Below, in pieces: positions 8,680-16,328 of a stretch of 33,169 nucleotides of DNA. Every line of letters begins with the position of its first letter. Within the stretch, counting starts at the first letter, position 1. Under the pieces are notes generated by a model. The model was not told the origin of the DNA. It saw only the letters and a list, made by a program, of their open reading frames with translations, and ran no database searches. Both the position numbers and the translations under genes were made by a program. The stretch comes from CAVOBC01 sp963693635 (GTDB lineage: Bacteria > Pseudomonadota > Gammaproteobacteria > Pseudomonadales > Azotimanducaceae), in contig CAVOBC010000007.1 in the NCBI GenBank assembly GCA_963693635.1, positions 1 to 33,169 on the forward strand, written 5' to 3'.

Positions 8680-10089
8680 CTAACCCTCTGTGGCAGTCGA
8701 CAGCCTTCCTTGCTCAATGGTCCGCAATATCCACCACCACGCCACAACCGATAACAAGACCGTCGTCACCACACTGCCGGCGTAAACCCCTCGATATCCC
8801 CACAGATAGTTGCCGAGTAATATCAGCGGTATGTTCACGACGATCATTTGCAACACAGAGAGAATGAGCGGTGGCATGGGCTTGCCGAGGGCGTTGAAGC
8901 TGTTGGTGGCGATGTTCATGATGCCCATGAAGCCGACGCCGATCGGCGCGATCAGCAGATACTGGTAGGCCATCTCGACCACTTCAGGGTCGTTGTTCAA
9001 GAGGCTGACGAGCCAGCGGCCAATGACAACAAACGTGAGGTACGCGAACGCGCCCCACACCAGGACGAAGGTGTTGCCAATCTTCATCGCGAGCCTGACG
9101 CGTTCATATTGGGATGCGCCCCAGTTTTGTCCCACCAGCGGCGCGATGCTCATGCCAACCGCCCAAATCACCATGACGAGCAAGGATTCGATGCGCGATG
9201 CGACGCCGAAACCTGCGACCACGAACACGCCGTGACCCGCCAGCAGTCGGGTCAGGATGCTCATGGAAACCGGCATGATCATGTTGGACGCCATCGCTGG
9301 CAGTCCAACATGCAGGATGTCGCGACACGACGCGCCGAATCCGGTCAAGCTAAAGAGGAGAAGCCGGTCCCGGACTGCGATGCAATAGATGAAGAGGAAA
9401 AACGCCAACTGTCGGGCCACCACGAAGCTGACGGCGGCGCCCTCAAGGCCCATCGCCGGAATCGGGCCCCAGCCAAAGATGCACGGAGGCGCCAGTGCCA
9501 TGTGCAGGATTGATCCGAGCGCGGACAGATAACCCGGCGTCTTTGCGTCGCCGGTTGCGCGCATCAGGGTCGTGCCGACGAATGTCATGGTGAAGACCGG
9601 CATGCCGATCAGCCACACGCGCATATAGAGCAGAATGTGCTCCAGGACTTCGCCTTTCGCACCTAACAACGTGAAGATGTCGGCGAGTGCGTAAGAAGCG
9701 GCGATGGCAAGCAGAACCGAGATGCCGGTGCCCAGGATCAGGCCGTGGGTGACGAGGCGTCGCACCCGACTTCGGTCGCCCGTACCAATGACCCGCGCAA
9801 CGACAGACGAGGCGCCGATGCCGAGTCCCATCGAGACACCCTGCAAGGTGAAGACAACCGGAAAAGTGAAGCTGATTGCGGCGAGTTGATTGGTACCGAC
9901 CCAGCCGATGTAGAGTGTCTCGACGAGGCTCGCGATCGTAAATGAGATCATGCTGATCATCATGAAGCCGCTCAGGCGCAACATGTGCCGAGAGACGTCG
10001 CCTTGCGTCAGGTCGCGAACATCGTGCGCGTCGGCGCCAGAGCCGGGATCGCCATCGCGTTTGTTTTGGGTCGTGGTCGAATCACGCAT
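8680..10089 (-). CDS. MATE-family efflux transporter
   Basis: A 469-residue inner-membrane protein with about 12 helices in two related halves. MATE hallmarks are the opening (DVSRHMLRLSGFMMISM), the segment VETLYIGWVGTNQLAAIS, GLGIGASSVVARVIGTGDR after helix 2, and in the second half FVVAGFGVASRIES and GQNWGASQYERVR. Such proteins export cationic drugs or metabolites using Na+ or H+ gradients. The ATG at 10089 follows an in-frame TTG at 10092; I prefer the ATG. The first 30 residues are a charged cytoplasmic tail. No regulator is adjacent, and the substrate is unknown. Confidence 0.94.
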   Translation of the reverse strand: MRDSTTTQNKRDGDPGSGADAHDVRDLTQGDVSRHMLRLSGFMMISMISFTIASLVETLYIGWVGTNQLAAISFTFPVVFTLQGVSMGLGIGASSVVARVIGTGDRSRVRRLVTHGLILGTGISVLLAIAASYALADIFTLLGAKGEVLEHILLYMRVWLIGMPVFTMTFVGTTLMRATGDAKTPGYLSALGSILHMALAPPCIFGWGPIPAMGLEGAAVSFVVARQLAFFLFIYCIAVRDRLLLFSLTGFGASCRDILHVGLPAMASNMIMPVSMSILTRLLAGHGVFVVAGFGVASRIESLLVMVIWAVGMSIAPLVGQNWGASQYERVRLAMKIGNTFVLVWGAFAYLTFVVIGRWLVSLLNNDPEVVEMAYQYLLIAPIGVGFMGIMNIATNSFNALGKPMPPLILSVLQMIVVNIPLILLGNYLWGYRGVYAGSVVTTVLLSVVAWWWILRTIEQGRLSTATEG

Positions 10090-10694
10090 CAATTGTTATG
10101 CACGCCAAACCGGGGCTCGCGGGCTGGATCAGACCCGCCCCAGCGACGGGGAGAGGGTGTCAACGCATGCGTGCCCCGGGGGATCGTGCGCTACGAATCA
10201 GGGGACCTCACACTAGCATGGCGGCAAGATGCGCGCGAGGTGAGGCACAAAATGTGAGGCCGAAAGCGTGATGAAGAAGGCGTGAAAAAAGGGTGTGATT
10301 AAAAATGGCCTCGCAATGGGCAAGGGCGATCTAGTTTGAGGATGAAGCCCGCAATGCGACCGTCGACAGGGCCGTGACGTGTGCGACGGTCGAAAAGCAA
10401 AAATTTCCAAAAATGCGTCCAGGAAGCGAAAACTGCCCTCAAAGAAGGCAATTTCACCTTTAGAAGCCGTTGATCCGGACATCTCTACTTGGCAGAAGGG
10501 CGCTTTTCTCCTGGGGGTTTACGCGTGCCAGCATCAGGCGACGCAGACAATGTCGGTCCGATCGGTGAGCGAGATGGGGGGTGTGGGCTTGAACGCGTCA
10601 GCAGTTTGTCTGGCGTTCCGGCGTGCAGTCCGCGGTCATTAGCCGACGGACCGATCTGGCCGGTGCCTGGCACCAGACCTGATAAGGTGACGGC
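10090..10694. other. 600-bp region without a convincing gene
   Basis: It holds upstream sequence for the divergent MATE and phosphoesterase genes. An AT-richer core (about 10240-10480) contains A-runs and a Lys-rich plus-strand frame (10379-10642) that resembles no family I know. A GGTGCC-T-GGCACC palindrome at about 10660 lies 20-35 bp before the phosphoesterase start and could be an operator. Confidence 0.4.
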
Positions 10695-11516
10695 ATGGAT
10701 GACGGATCGCGATTGGCAGACAAGATTAAGGTGGTGACCAGTCAGGCTGGACGCCCAATCGTTCGTCTGGGTGTCATCGGCGACGCCCACGCCGAGGATT
10801 CGCGGTTGTGTCAGGCGCTTACTATGCTGGCAGGGGAGTCCGTCGATGCAATCGTCTGTACCGGCGATCTGGTCGATGGTACCGGCAGCCCGGATGCGGT
10901 GGTGCGCGATCTGCGGCGGGCAGGCGTCCACACGGTCCTTGGCAACCACGACCGCTGGTTGCTTGAGGACAAGGCGCGTCACGTCCCGGATGCGCACCTG
11001 GCAACGGATCTGGAAACCGGGACGGTCGACTATCTCAAGTCGCTGCCACGCGAATGCGACGTCGAGACGTCACGGGGGCCGCTGCTCCTTTGCCATGGTG
11101 TGGGCCGCAACGACCTGCGCAAAGTGTGGCCGGGATCGGCACGCATGCCTCCGGAGCGAAGTCGCAGGCTGGACAAGATCATCGCGCAGGGTCGCTATCG
11201 ATTTGTCCTGAACGGACACATGCACTTTCGCGTGTTGGTGCACTTCCCTGACCTCACGCTGATCAACGCCGGAACGCTGCAGGGCGTTCACAAACCCGGC
11301 TTTTCCGTGCTCGACTTCGATCGCAACGAAGTCACGCCCTTCACGTTCGCTACCGAGGACGCGCGCGAGCCTGGTGATCGTGCGGACGGGGGCGAGGTCA
11401 TTGATGAGCCCATTCACCGGATGCCGCCCCATTCGATGCAACCGATACCGGGCCGGCGGGTATGGCGCAACACGCAGGAGTTCGATGGCAACTGGGAACC
11501 GACCCGGCTGTTTTGA
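10695..11516 (+). CDS. Calcineurin-like metallophosphoesterase (YfcE/MJ0936-like)
   Basis: A 273-residue protein with all metallophosphoesterase motifs in order: GDAHAE, CTGDLVDG, LGNHDRW, the strand LLCHGVG and NGHMHFRV. These supply the two-metal site, so the enzyme should be active as a phosphodiesterase or phosphatase. The compact single domain (about residues 20-215) and the phrase LINAGTLQG resemble YfcE-type phosphodiesterases. The last 50 residues (from about EDAREPGDRADGG) are a non-conserved Pro/Arg-rich tail. AAGGTGA just before the ATG at 10695 is a plausible ribosome site. It appears monocistronic, and its cellular substrate is unknown. Confidence 0.9.
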   Translation: MDDGSRLADKIKVVTSQAGRPIVRLGVIGDAHAEDSRLCQALTMLAGESVDAIVCTGDLVDGTGSPDAVVRDLRRAGVHTVLGNHDRWLLEDKARHVPDAHLATDLETGTVDYLKSLPRECDVETSRGPLLLCHGVGRNDLRKVWPGSARMPPERSRRLDKIIAQGRYRFVLNGHMHFRVLVHFPDLTLINAGTLQGVHKPGFSVLDFDRNEVTPFTFATEDAREPGDRADGGEVIDEPIHRMPPHSMQPIPGRRVWRNTQEFDGNWEPTRLF

Positions 11517-11840
11517 ATCTGTCGAGGGGGGGGCTGACTGCGCGCCAGGGCTCAATTCGCATGGTGGTCGCCAGAAGCGTGTCGCTAGCCTCGAGGCGTG
11601 GCCGGTCAAAAGCCGGGATCGTTGCCCCTGGCGACCGCCCCGGTTTGCGGGTCGCCCCCCAGAGCGCGCGCCGATGGTGCGGCCGGACGAGATGCGAAAT
11701 GAATGCTCCGCAAGCCCGAGAGGCCATTCGGGTTGCCGGTGCAGCGGGTCCTGTGCTCGTGGCTGTCAAGACAAGGTCAATCAAGCCGCAAGGCAAAGTG
11801 ATAGGGCAGACGGCCTCACATCATGTAAGGTGCGTGTCCC
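11517..11840. other. Non-coding gap before the serine hydrolase
   Basis: No family-like protein is encoded in any frame. A run of eight G lies just after the phosphoesterase stop. AAGGTG about 8 nt before the hydrolase ATG is its likely ribosome site. Confidence 0.4.
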
Positions 11841-13001
11841 ATGAATCGACCGAATTTCCTTCGGCTGATCCTGGGTTTGTGTTGTCTCACTGGCGGCCCT
11901 CAGGTCGCTGCGGTCGACAAGAACCTGGCACAGCTTGTCGACGTTGAGTTGCTGACGCCGATGGCACAAACGATGCCAGGTGCCGCTGCCGTCGTCGCGA
12001 TCGATGGCAAAGTCGCGCTGCTGCGCACGTGGGGTGTGCGGCAAGCAGGTGCCAGTGACAAGGTCGATGGACAAACACTTTTCCGGCTCGCTTCCGTGTC
12101 AAAGACCTTTGCAGGTGCCGCGGGCGCCAAGGTTGTCAGTGAAACCGACCTTGAGTGGCACACGACGATCAGCGGCCAGGTCGATGGCCTGCGATTTAAG
12201 GTCCCTGCTCGTGGCAATGATATCAATCTGAGGCACGTATTGTCCCAGGGCACCGGCCTCATTCCGCACGCTTACACCAATCTCGTTGAGGACAATATGT
12301 CCTTCGACCGGATTCTGCGAAAAATGCACAAGGTGGACTTCATCTGCGAGCCGGGCCAGTGCTACAGCTACCAGAATGTGGCGTTCAGCCTGGTCGGTGA
12401 GGTCATTGAGCAAGCGACCGGTATGGACTACTCAAGTTATCTCACCAAGCGCATCTTTGAGCCGCTTGCCATGAAGCGCGCATCGATTGGTTTTCGCCCC
12501 TATGTCGATGACACGAATCACGCGCGGCCGCATCGCTGGAACGGCGAGGACTGGGCCGTGACCCGAATCACCTCGGAGTTCTATCGGGTGCCCCCTGCGG
12601 CCGGAGTCAATGCGAGCATCGACGACATGGCGATCTGGCTGCTCGCGCAACTCGGGCAGAAGCCCGAGGTGCTCGGTGCACCCCTATTGGACGAGATGCA
12701 TCGCGGCATCCAGCGCTCGTCGCGCAAACAAGCGCACTATCCGCGCAATCCACGATTGGGGCCCGTGTACTACGGCCTCGGCTGGCGGGTGTTCGAATAT
12801 GGTGGCCAGCCGGGTTTCGTGCACCACGGCGGCTACGTCCGGGGCATGCGCAGCGAGATGGTCCTGAACCGGGAGTTGGGTGCCGGGCTCGTCTTTCTGA
12901 CCAACTCCGAACCACGCAACCTGGGTGATCTGGTGTTTGCGTTCGTGGATCTTCTGTTGCAGGAGCGAGGCGCGGTGACGTCGGCGAGCGCAGCGGATTG
13001 A
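11841..13001 (+). CDS. Secreted serine hydrolase, class C beta-lactamase / EstB family
   Basis: A 386-residue protein with a signal peptide (MNRPNFLRLILGLCCL, cleaved near VAAVD). The three active-site motifs of the beta-lactamase/transpeptidase superfamily are present: S-x-x-K in FRLASVSKTF, Y-x-N in CYSYQNVAFSLVG and H-x-G in FVHHGGYVRGM. The usual Leu-Leu-(T/S)-H-x-S-G-L segment is changed to VLSQGTGLIPHAYTN. It acts in the periplasm as an esterase, peptidase or beta-lactamase; the HxG box argues for an EstB- or D-aminopeptidase-like role rather than classical AmpC (KTG). It is monocistronic and convergent with the substrate-binding protein gene. Confidence 0.92.
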   Translation: MNRPNFLRLILGLCCLTGGPQVAAVDKNLAQLVDVELLTPMAQTMPGAAAVVAIDGKVALLRTWGVRQAGASDKVDGQTLFRLASVSKTFAGAAGAKVVSETDLEWHTTISGQVDGLRFKVPARGNDINLRHVLSQGTGLIPHAYTNLVEDNMSFDRILRKMHKVDFICEPGQCYSYQNVAFSLVGEVIEQATGMDYSSYLTKRIFEPLAMKRASIGFRPYVDDTNHARPHRWNGEDWAVTRITSEFYRVPPAAGVNASIDDMAIWLLAQLGQKPEVLGAPLLDEMHRGIQRSSRKQAHYPRNPRLGPVYYGLGWRVFEYGGQPGFVHHGGYVRGMRSEMVLNRELGAGLVFLTNSEPRNLGDLVFAFVDLLLQERGAVTSASAAD

Positions 13002-13103
13002 GGCTCCGGTCTACGGAAGTCGATTGCTTGAAATGCTATGAATCGGTTGTAGGGCTCGTTTGAAAGCTACTCTGTTGCAAAGCGGCCGTGGTTCAAAGGC
13101 GCA

Positions 13104-15128
13104 CTATTCGAAGTACCAGGTCGCGGGGTGATAGGCCATGGTCCAGCGGTTGTCCCAGCCCCAGATGCCGTTGGGGATGACGTTTTTTAGCCGCTTTGAG
13201 ATGACGACCGGATGTGGGGCGAGGCCCACGGTTCCCACTGTCCACAGCTTCTCGGCACCCACGTGGGTCATTTTGCGGCCGGCGGCGAGGCGCAGCACGG
13301 GGTCGGTTGACGTGCGCATGTCGTCGGTCCAGGTCTGCAGTTGCCGGATGATAGGTGGCGGCTTCTCGCCCAGCGTGCCGTCGGTTTGATAGTAGCGCGC
13401 CCAGTCATTCCACATGGTGGCCCACCAGCCGGTCGTCCGCGGCACCCACCAGTCGGGCGTTAATGGAAAGAGGATGTCGGTGACCCGGCCGGCGTGCCAG
13501 AGCGACATCTGCATTTCCCCTGCCTGGGCGCGCGCCGACATCAGGCTCCGGTCCACCAGCTTCAAGCGCAGGTCGATGCCGATGGCACGCCAGTAGTCCA
13601 GTATCAGATCCATGGAGATGCCCTTCGGCGTCTCAAAGTCGAGAAACTCCATGGTGATGATGAGCCGCGTGCCATCGGCATACTCGCGCATGGCATCGCC
13701 ATCGATGTCGTGGAGTCCCATCTCGTCCAGCAGTTGGTTGGCGTAGGCGGGGTCGTACCGCAGATGAGCGCGCGCGAGTTCTTCCTCGTACCAGGCGCTC
13801 GATGGGTGCACGCTCACCTGGCTGGGCGTGCCGCGACTAAAGTAGATGATGTCGTTCATTTCGTCGCGATAGATGGCGTGGGACAGTGCCTTGCGAAAAC
13901 GATCATCCCAGTAGAGATCCCGCAGTTTCTGGTCCGGGTGATTGAAATTGAACTGAATGACGACGTCGCTCGTGTGCAGGCGCTCCCAGATGTGTACCTT
14001 GATCAGCCCAGTGCGCTCGCCGAGTTTGAGCAGAGGAATGTCCTGGGTGCGCAGCGTAAACGCGGCGAAGTCGAGCTGACCTGTCACTGCCTTGGCCGTC
14101 ACCACCTCGGCGTTGTCGAGGATCGCTTCAGCATCGATGGTGTCGATGTACGGCAGTTGCTGGCCCAGTCGGTCGACCTTTGGGTAATACGGATTACGTT
14201 CAAAGCGGACCGTAATCGGTGAGCGGCCGACAATCTTGAATGCGCGCAGTGTGGGGACCTGCGCGCTCTCCTCAATTGTTCCCCCGCGCAGCGCGCTGAC
14301 CATCGCCATCCAGGTGATGAAACCCAAGTCCTCCACGCGCTTGTCGACGATCACGCGGTCTGTGAAGGCTGGGTGGATGTGACGAAAGTAGTGCGCGGGA
14401 TCGGCGAAGTCATGACGCTGTGCCAGAAAATTCACAAAGAGGGGATTGGGATCCGTGAAGACGTACCGGAACGTCAGGTCATCCACACGTTCGATGCGCC
14501 CGCCTGAAATCAGCCGCGACGTAACGGGCGACATGTCGTTGTCCATCCAGATGTGGTTGAACGTGAACATGAAATCATCGCTGGTGAGCGGCACGCCGTC
14601 CGACCATTTCAGTCCCCGGCGCAGGGTGATGGTGGTTGTGCGGCCGTCTTCGCTCACCGTCCAATGCTCGGCGAGATTAGGCAGCAGCGTCCGCATGTCC
14701 GCGGCGAAGGTCAGTGACGGTTCCCAGTTGAAGAACTGCCAACTGTCGCCGAGCGTGATGATCGCTTTGCCGCCATGGCGGCCGATTTCGCCGTAGGGCT
14801 CCAAAACGATCGGGTCATCCGGGAGGCGGTCGGCGACGGGGGGCAGGCCGAGACCATCGAGCATGGGGCTCTGTTTGAAATGGGTGATGCCGAGTTCGCT
14901 GGCGGTCTTTGGGGGTTCGAACCAGGCGAGCGGCCAACCCTTCTCTTTGGCCATTTCCGCGTTGGCGGCTGTGTCCGCTGCAACGTCATTGGCCGCTGCG
15001 AGGCTGGATGCGAGAGCAGTCATGAACACGACAATCGCGATGGCGGGGACCAGGATGGCGGGGACCAAGACAGGGTGTGCAATCGTTTCTGCTGTGGCAA
15101 AAATCCGGTCCATCACGCGTGTCACCAT
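13104..15128 (-). CDS. ABC transporter substrate-binding protein, family 5 (peptide/opine type)
   Basis: A 674-residue periplasmic binding protein. The ATG at 15128 gives a signal sequence with a hydrophobic core (VLVPAILVPAIAIVVFMTAL) ending in ASSLAAANDV. The frame stays open 78 codons further upstream but that stretch is low-complexity and has no export signal. Family 5 features include LAEHWTVSEDGRTTTITLR, LKWSDGVPLTSDDFMFTF, NPYYPKVD and RFRKALSHAIYRDEMNDI. It would bind an oligopeptide, opine or similar solute for an ABC importer. No permease or ATPase gene is next to it, so it is an orphan here. A 15-bp duplication encodes the doubled ILVPA in the signal peptide. Confidence 0.9.
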   Translation of the reverse strand: MVTRVMDRIFATAETIAHPVLVPAILVPAIAIVVFMTALASSLAAANDVAADTAANAEMAKEKGWPLAWFEPPKTASELGITHFKQSPMLDGLGLPPVADRLPDDPIVLEPYGEIGRHGGKAIITLGDSWQFFNWEPSLTFAADMRTLLPNLAEHWTVSEDGRTTTITLRRGLKWSDGVPLTSDDFMFTFNHIWMDNDMSPVTSRLISGGRIERVDDLTFRYVFTDPNPLFVNFLAQRHDFADPAHYFRHIHPAFTDRVIVDKRVEDLGFITWMAMVSALRGGTIEESAQVPTLRAFKIVGRSPITVRFERNPYYPKVDRLGQQLPYIDTIDAEAILDNAEVVTAKAVTGQLDFAAFTLRTQDIPLLKLGERTGLIKVHIWERLHTSDVVIQFNFNHPDQKLRDLYWDDRFRKALSHAIYRDEMNDIIYFSRGTPSQVSVHPSSAWYEEELARAHLRYDPAYANQLLDEMGLHDIDGDAMREYADGTRLIITMEFLDFETPKGISMDLILDYWRAIGIDLRLKLVDRSLMSARAQAGEMQMSLWHAGRVTDILFPLTPDWWVPRTTGWWATMWNDWARYYQTDGTLGEKPPPIIRQLQTWTDDMRTSTDPVLRLAAGRKMTHVGAEKLWTVGTVGLAPHPVVISKRLKNVIPNGIWGWDNRWTMAYHPATWYFE

Positions 15129-15175
15129 CGCTGAACTTTGAGTCTTAAGAACGGGTACTGAAATGGGAGGTGAAG

Positions 15176-15331
15176 ATGAAACTGCACTATATGCGCAGTG
15201 AACATTGGCACACAATCCCGAAGCTGCGGCGTGGGTATCCGAGTGCCGGGTGCCGTGCGAACACGCGGTGGGCTGCGCCGTGGATGAGGGGTGGGTGGCG
15301 GGCGGTTTGTCGTGACAATTCGAAACGGTAA
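15176..15331 (+). CDS. Possible 51-residue small ORF ahead of rnhB
   Basis: The ATG at 15176 is preceded by GGGAGGTGA with a 5-nt spacer, one of the best ribosome sites in the window. The frame encodes a basic, Trp-rich 51-residue peptide (MKLHYMRSEHWHTIPKLRRG at the start, CRDNSKR at the end). Its TAA ends immediately before the GTG-ATG-ATG start cluster of the RNase HII gene, an arrangement that suits translational coupling. I recognise no family. It may be a real small protein, a leader peptide, or chance. It overlaps only the discarded N-terminal extension of the opposite-strand binding protein. Confidence 0.35.
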   Translation: MKLHYMRSEHWHTIPKLRRGYPSAGCRANTRWAAPWMRGGWRAVCRDNSKR

Positions 15332-15334
15332 GTG

Positions 15335-16282
15335 ATGATGCCTGCAGAAAAGCGCCGGACAAAGCGCAAGGGTGCGCCAGACAGACGCATGGAACTCAGC
15401 CTGGATGGTCTCGTCTGCGGTGTCGACGAGGTCGGCTATTCGCCCCTTGCCGGGCCGGTTCTGGCGGCGGCTGTCATTCTGGGCCGCGGACCAAGACCGC
15501 GAGCGCTCGCGGGGATGCGTGATTCAAAACAACACAGTCGTGCCCAGCGCGAGCGCTTCCATGATGTCATTGTGCAAATAGCCGACGTTGGGATCGGCGC
15601 GGCGTCGGTTGCCGAAATCGACTCGCGGAATATCTATCAGGCGAACCGACTCGCGATGGCGCGTGCGGTCGGCGCATTGGATGCCGTGCCCGCGATCGCG
15701 TTGGTGGATGGTAATTTCAAGCCAGACCTGCCGTGCGCCTTCAAGAATGTGGTCAAGGGCGACGAGACGTGTCTTTGTATTGCGGCCGCGTCAATCGTGG
15801 CGAAAGTGACGCGGGACCGAATGATGGAAGCATGGAGCCGGGAGCATCCGGTATACGGCTGGGAGTCGAACGCAGGCTACGGCACAGAAACGCACTTGCT
15901 GGGCTTGTTGCAGCATGGACCGACGGCCTTGCATCGGCGCAGCTTTGCGCCGCTTCGAACGTGGCTCGCTGAGAGCGCAGTACCGCCGGCATTTCGCTTC
16001 GAGCCCATCGATGCGCCGCGTCCGTTCGGGCAACTGTTCGCACTCCGTAACGGCATGTTTGCCGTACTGGATGACGTGCAGCGGCATGTCGGCGTGCTCG
16101 CGCTTGGCGCTGGGGGCTGGCGGTTCAGGGCGATGGCGTACGGGCAGGCAGGGCGCGAGCAGGCGCAGGCGGGGCGCGAGCGGATCGTTGCGGCTGGACC
16201 GTTCGCGCAGATCCACAACATGACCGTGCCGGAGCCGTCACTCGACGCGCTGCGCGCCCTTGTCCACGGCAATGCCCGTTAG
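15335..16282 (+). CDS. rnhB: Ribonuclease HII with variant GYS motif and C-terminal extension
   Basis: A 315-residue protein whose residues 27-220 are RNase HII. The four acidic metal ligands are present: Asp31-Glu32 in GVDEVG, Asp125 in LVDGN and Asp143 in KGDET, with the same 18-residue gap as E. coli Asp108/Asp126. Other family segments are AAASIVAKVTRDRMM, YGWESNAGYGT and HRRSFAPLR. It should cut RNA in RNA-DNA hybrids and at misincorporated ribonucleotides. Two oddities: the junction-sensing Gly-Arg-Gly after DEV is Gly-Tyr-Ser, and about 95 residues (from RFEPIDAPRP) extend past the usual end, with an AYGQAGREQAQAGRERI repeat. ATGs at 15335, 15338 and 15389 are all possible starts. Confidence 0.88.
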   Translation: MMPAEKRRTKRKGAPDRRMELSLDGLVCGVDEVGYSPLAGPVLAAAVILGRGPRPRALAGMRDSKQHSRAQRERFHDVIVQIADVGIGAASVAEIDSRNIYQANRLAMARAVGALDAVPAIALVDGNFKPDLPCAFKNVVKGDETCLCIAAASIVAKVTRDRMMEAWSREHPVYGWESNAGYGTETHLLGLLQHGPTALHRRSFAPLRTWLAESAVPPAFRFEPIDAPRPFGQLFALRNGMFAVLDDVQRHVGVLALGAGGWRFRAMAYGQAGREQAQAGRERIVAAGPFAQIHNMTVPEPSLDALRALVHGNAR

Positions 16283-16295
16283 TCTTTTTTGGGGA

Positions 16296-16319
16296 GGGGG
16301 GGTGTGGGCACACCGCCCC
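16296..16319. terminator. GC-rich hairpin between convergent genes
   Basis: GGGGG-GGTGT-GGGC-ACACC-G-CCCC forms a stem of about 9 bp with one bulge between the ends of rnhB and the thiamine-diphosphate enzyme. No T-run follows on either strand, so it may be a bidirectional terminator of a weak kind. Confidence 0.35.
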
Positions 16320-16328
16320 GATTACCGA

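Noticed and set aside
8848..9513. A 221-residue His/Asp/Arg-rich plus-strand frame
   Set aside because: It is the antisense shadow of the MATE gene, whose codon bias creates such frames.
10379..10642. A Lys-rich 87-residue plus-strand frame and an opposite-strand 89-residue frame
   Set aside because: No family, no good ribosome site and no coding bias. Left as non-coding.
11374..11947. Several 130-180 residue frames between the phosphoesterase and the serine hydrolase
   Set aside because: All overlap known genes out of frame, and none shows a recognisable motif or ribosome site.
15129..15362. N-terminal 78 residues of the binding-protein frame
   Set aside because: Low-complexity sequence ahead of a clear signal peptide. 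It overlaps the possible small ORF and the rnhB start region.
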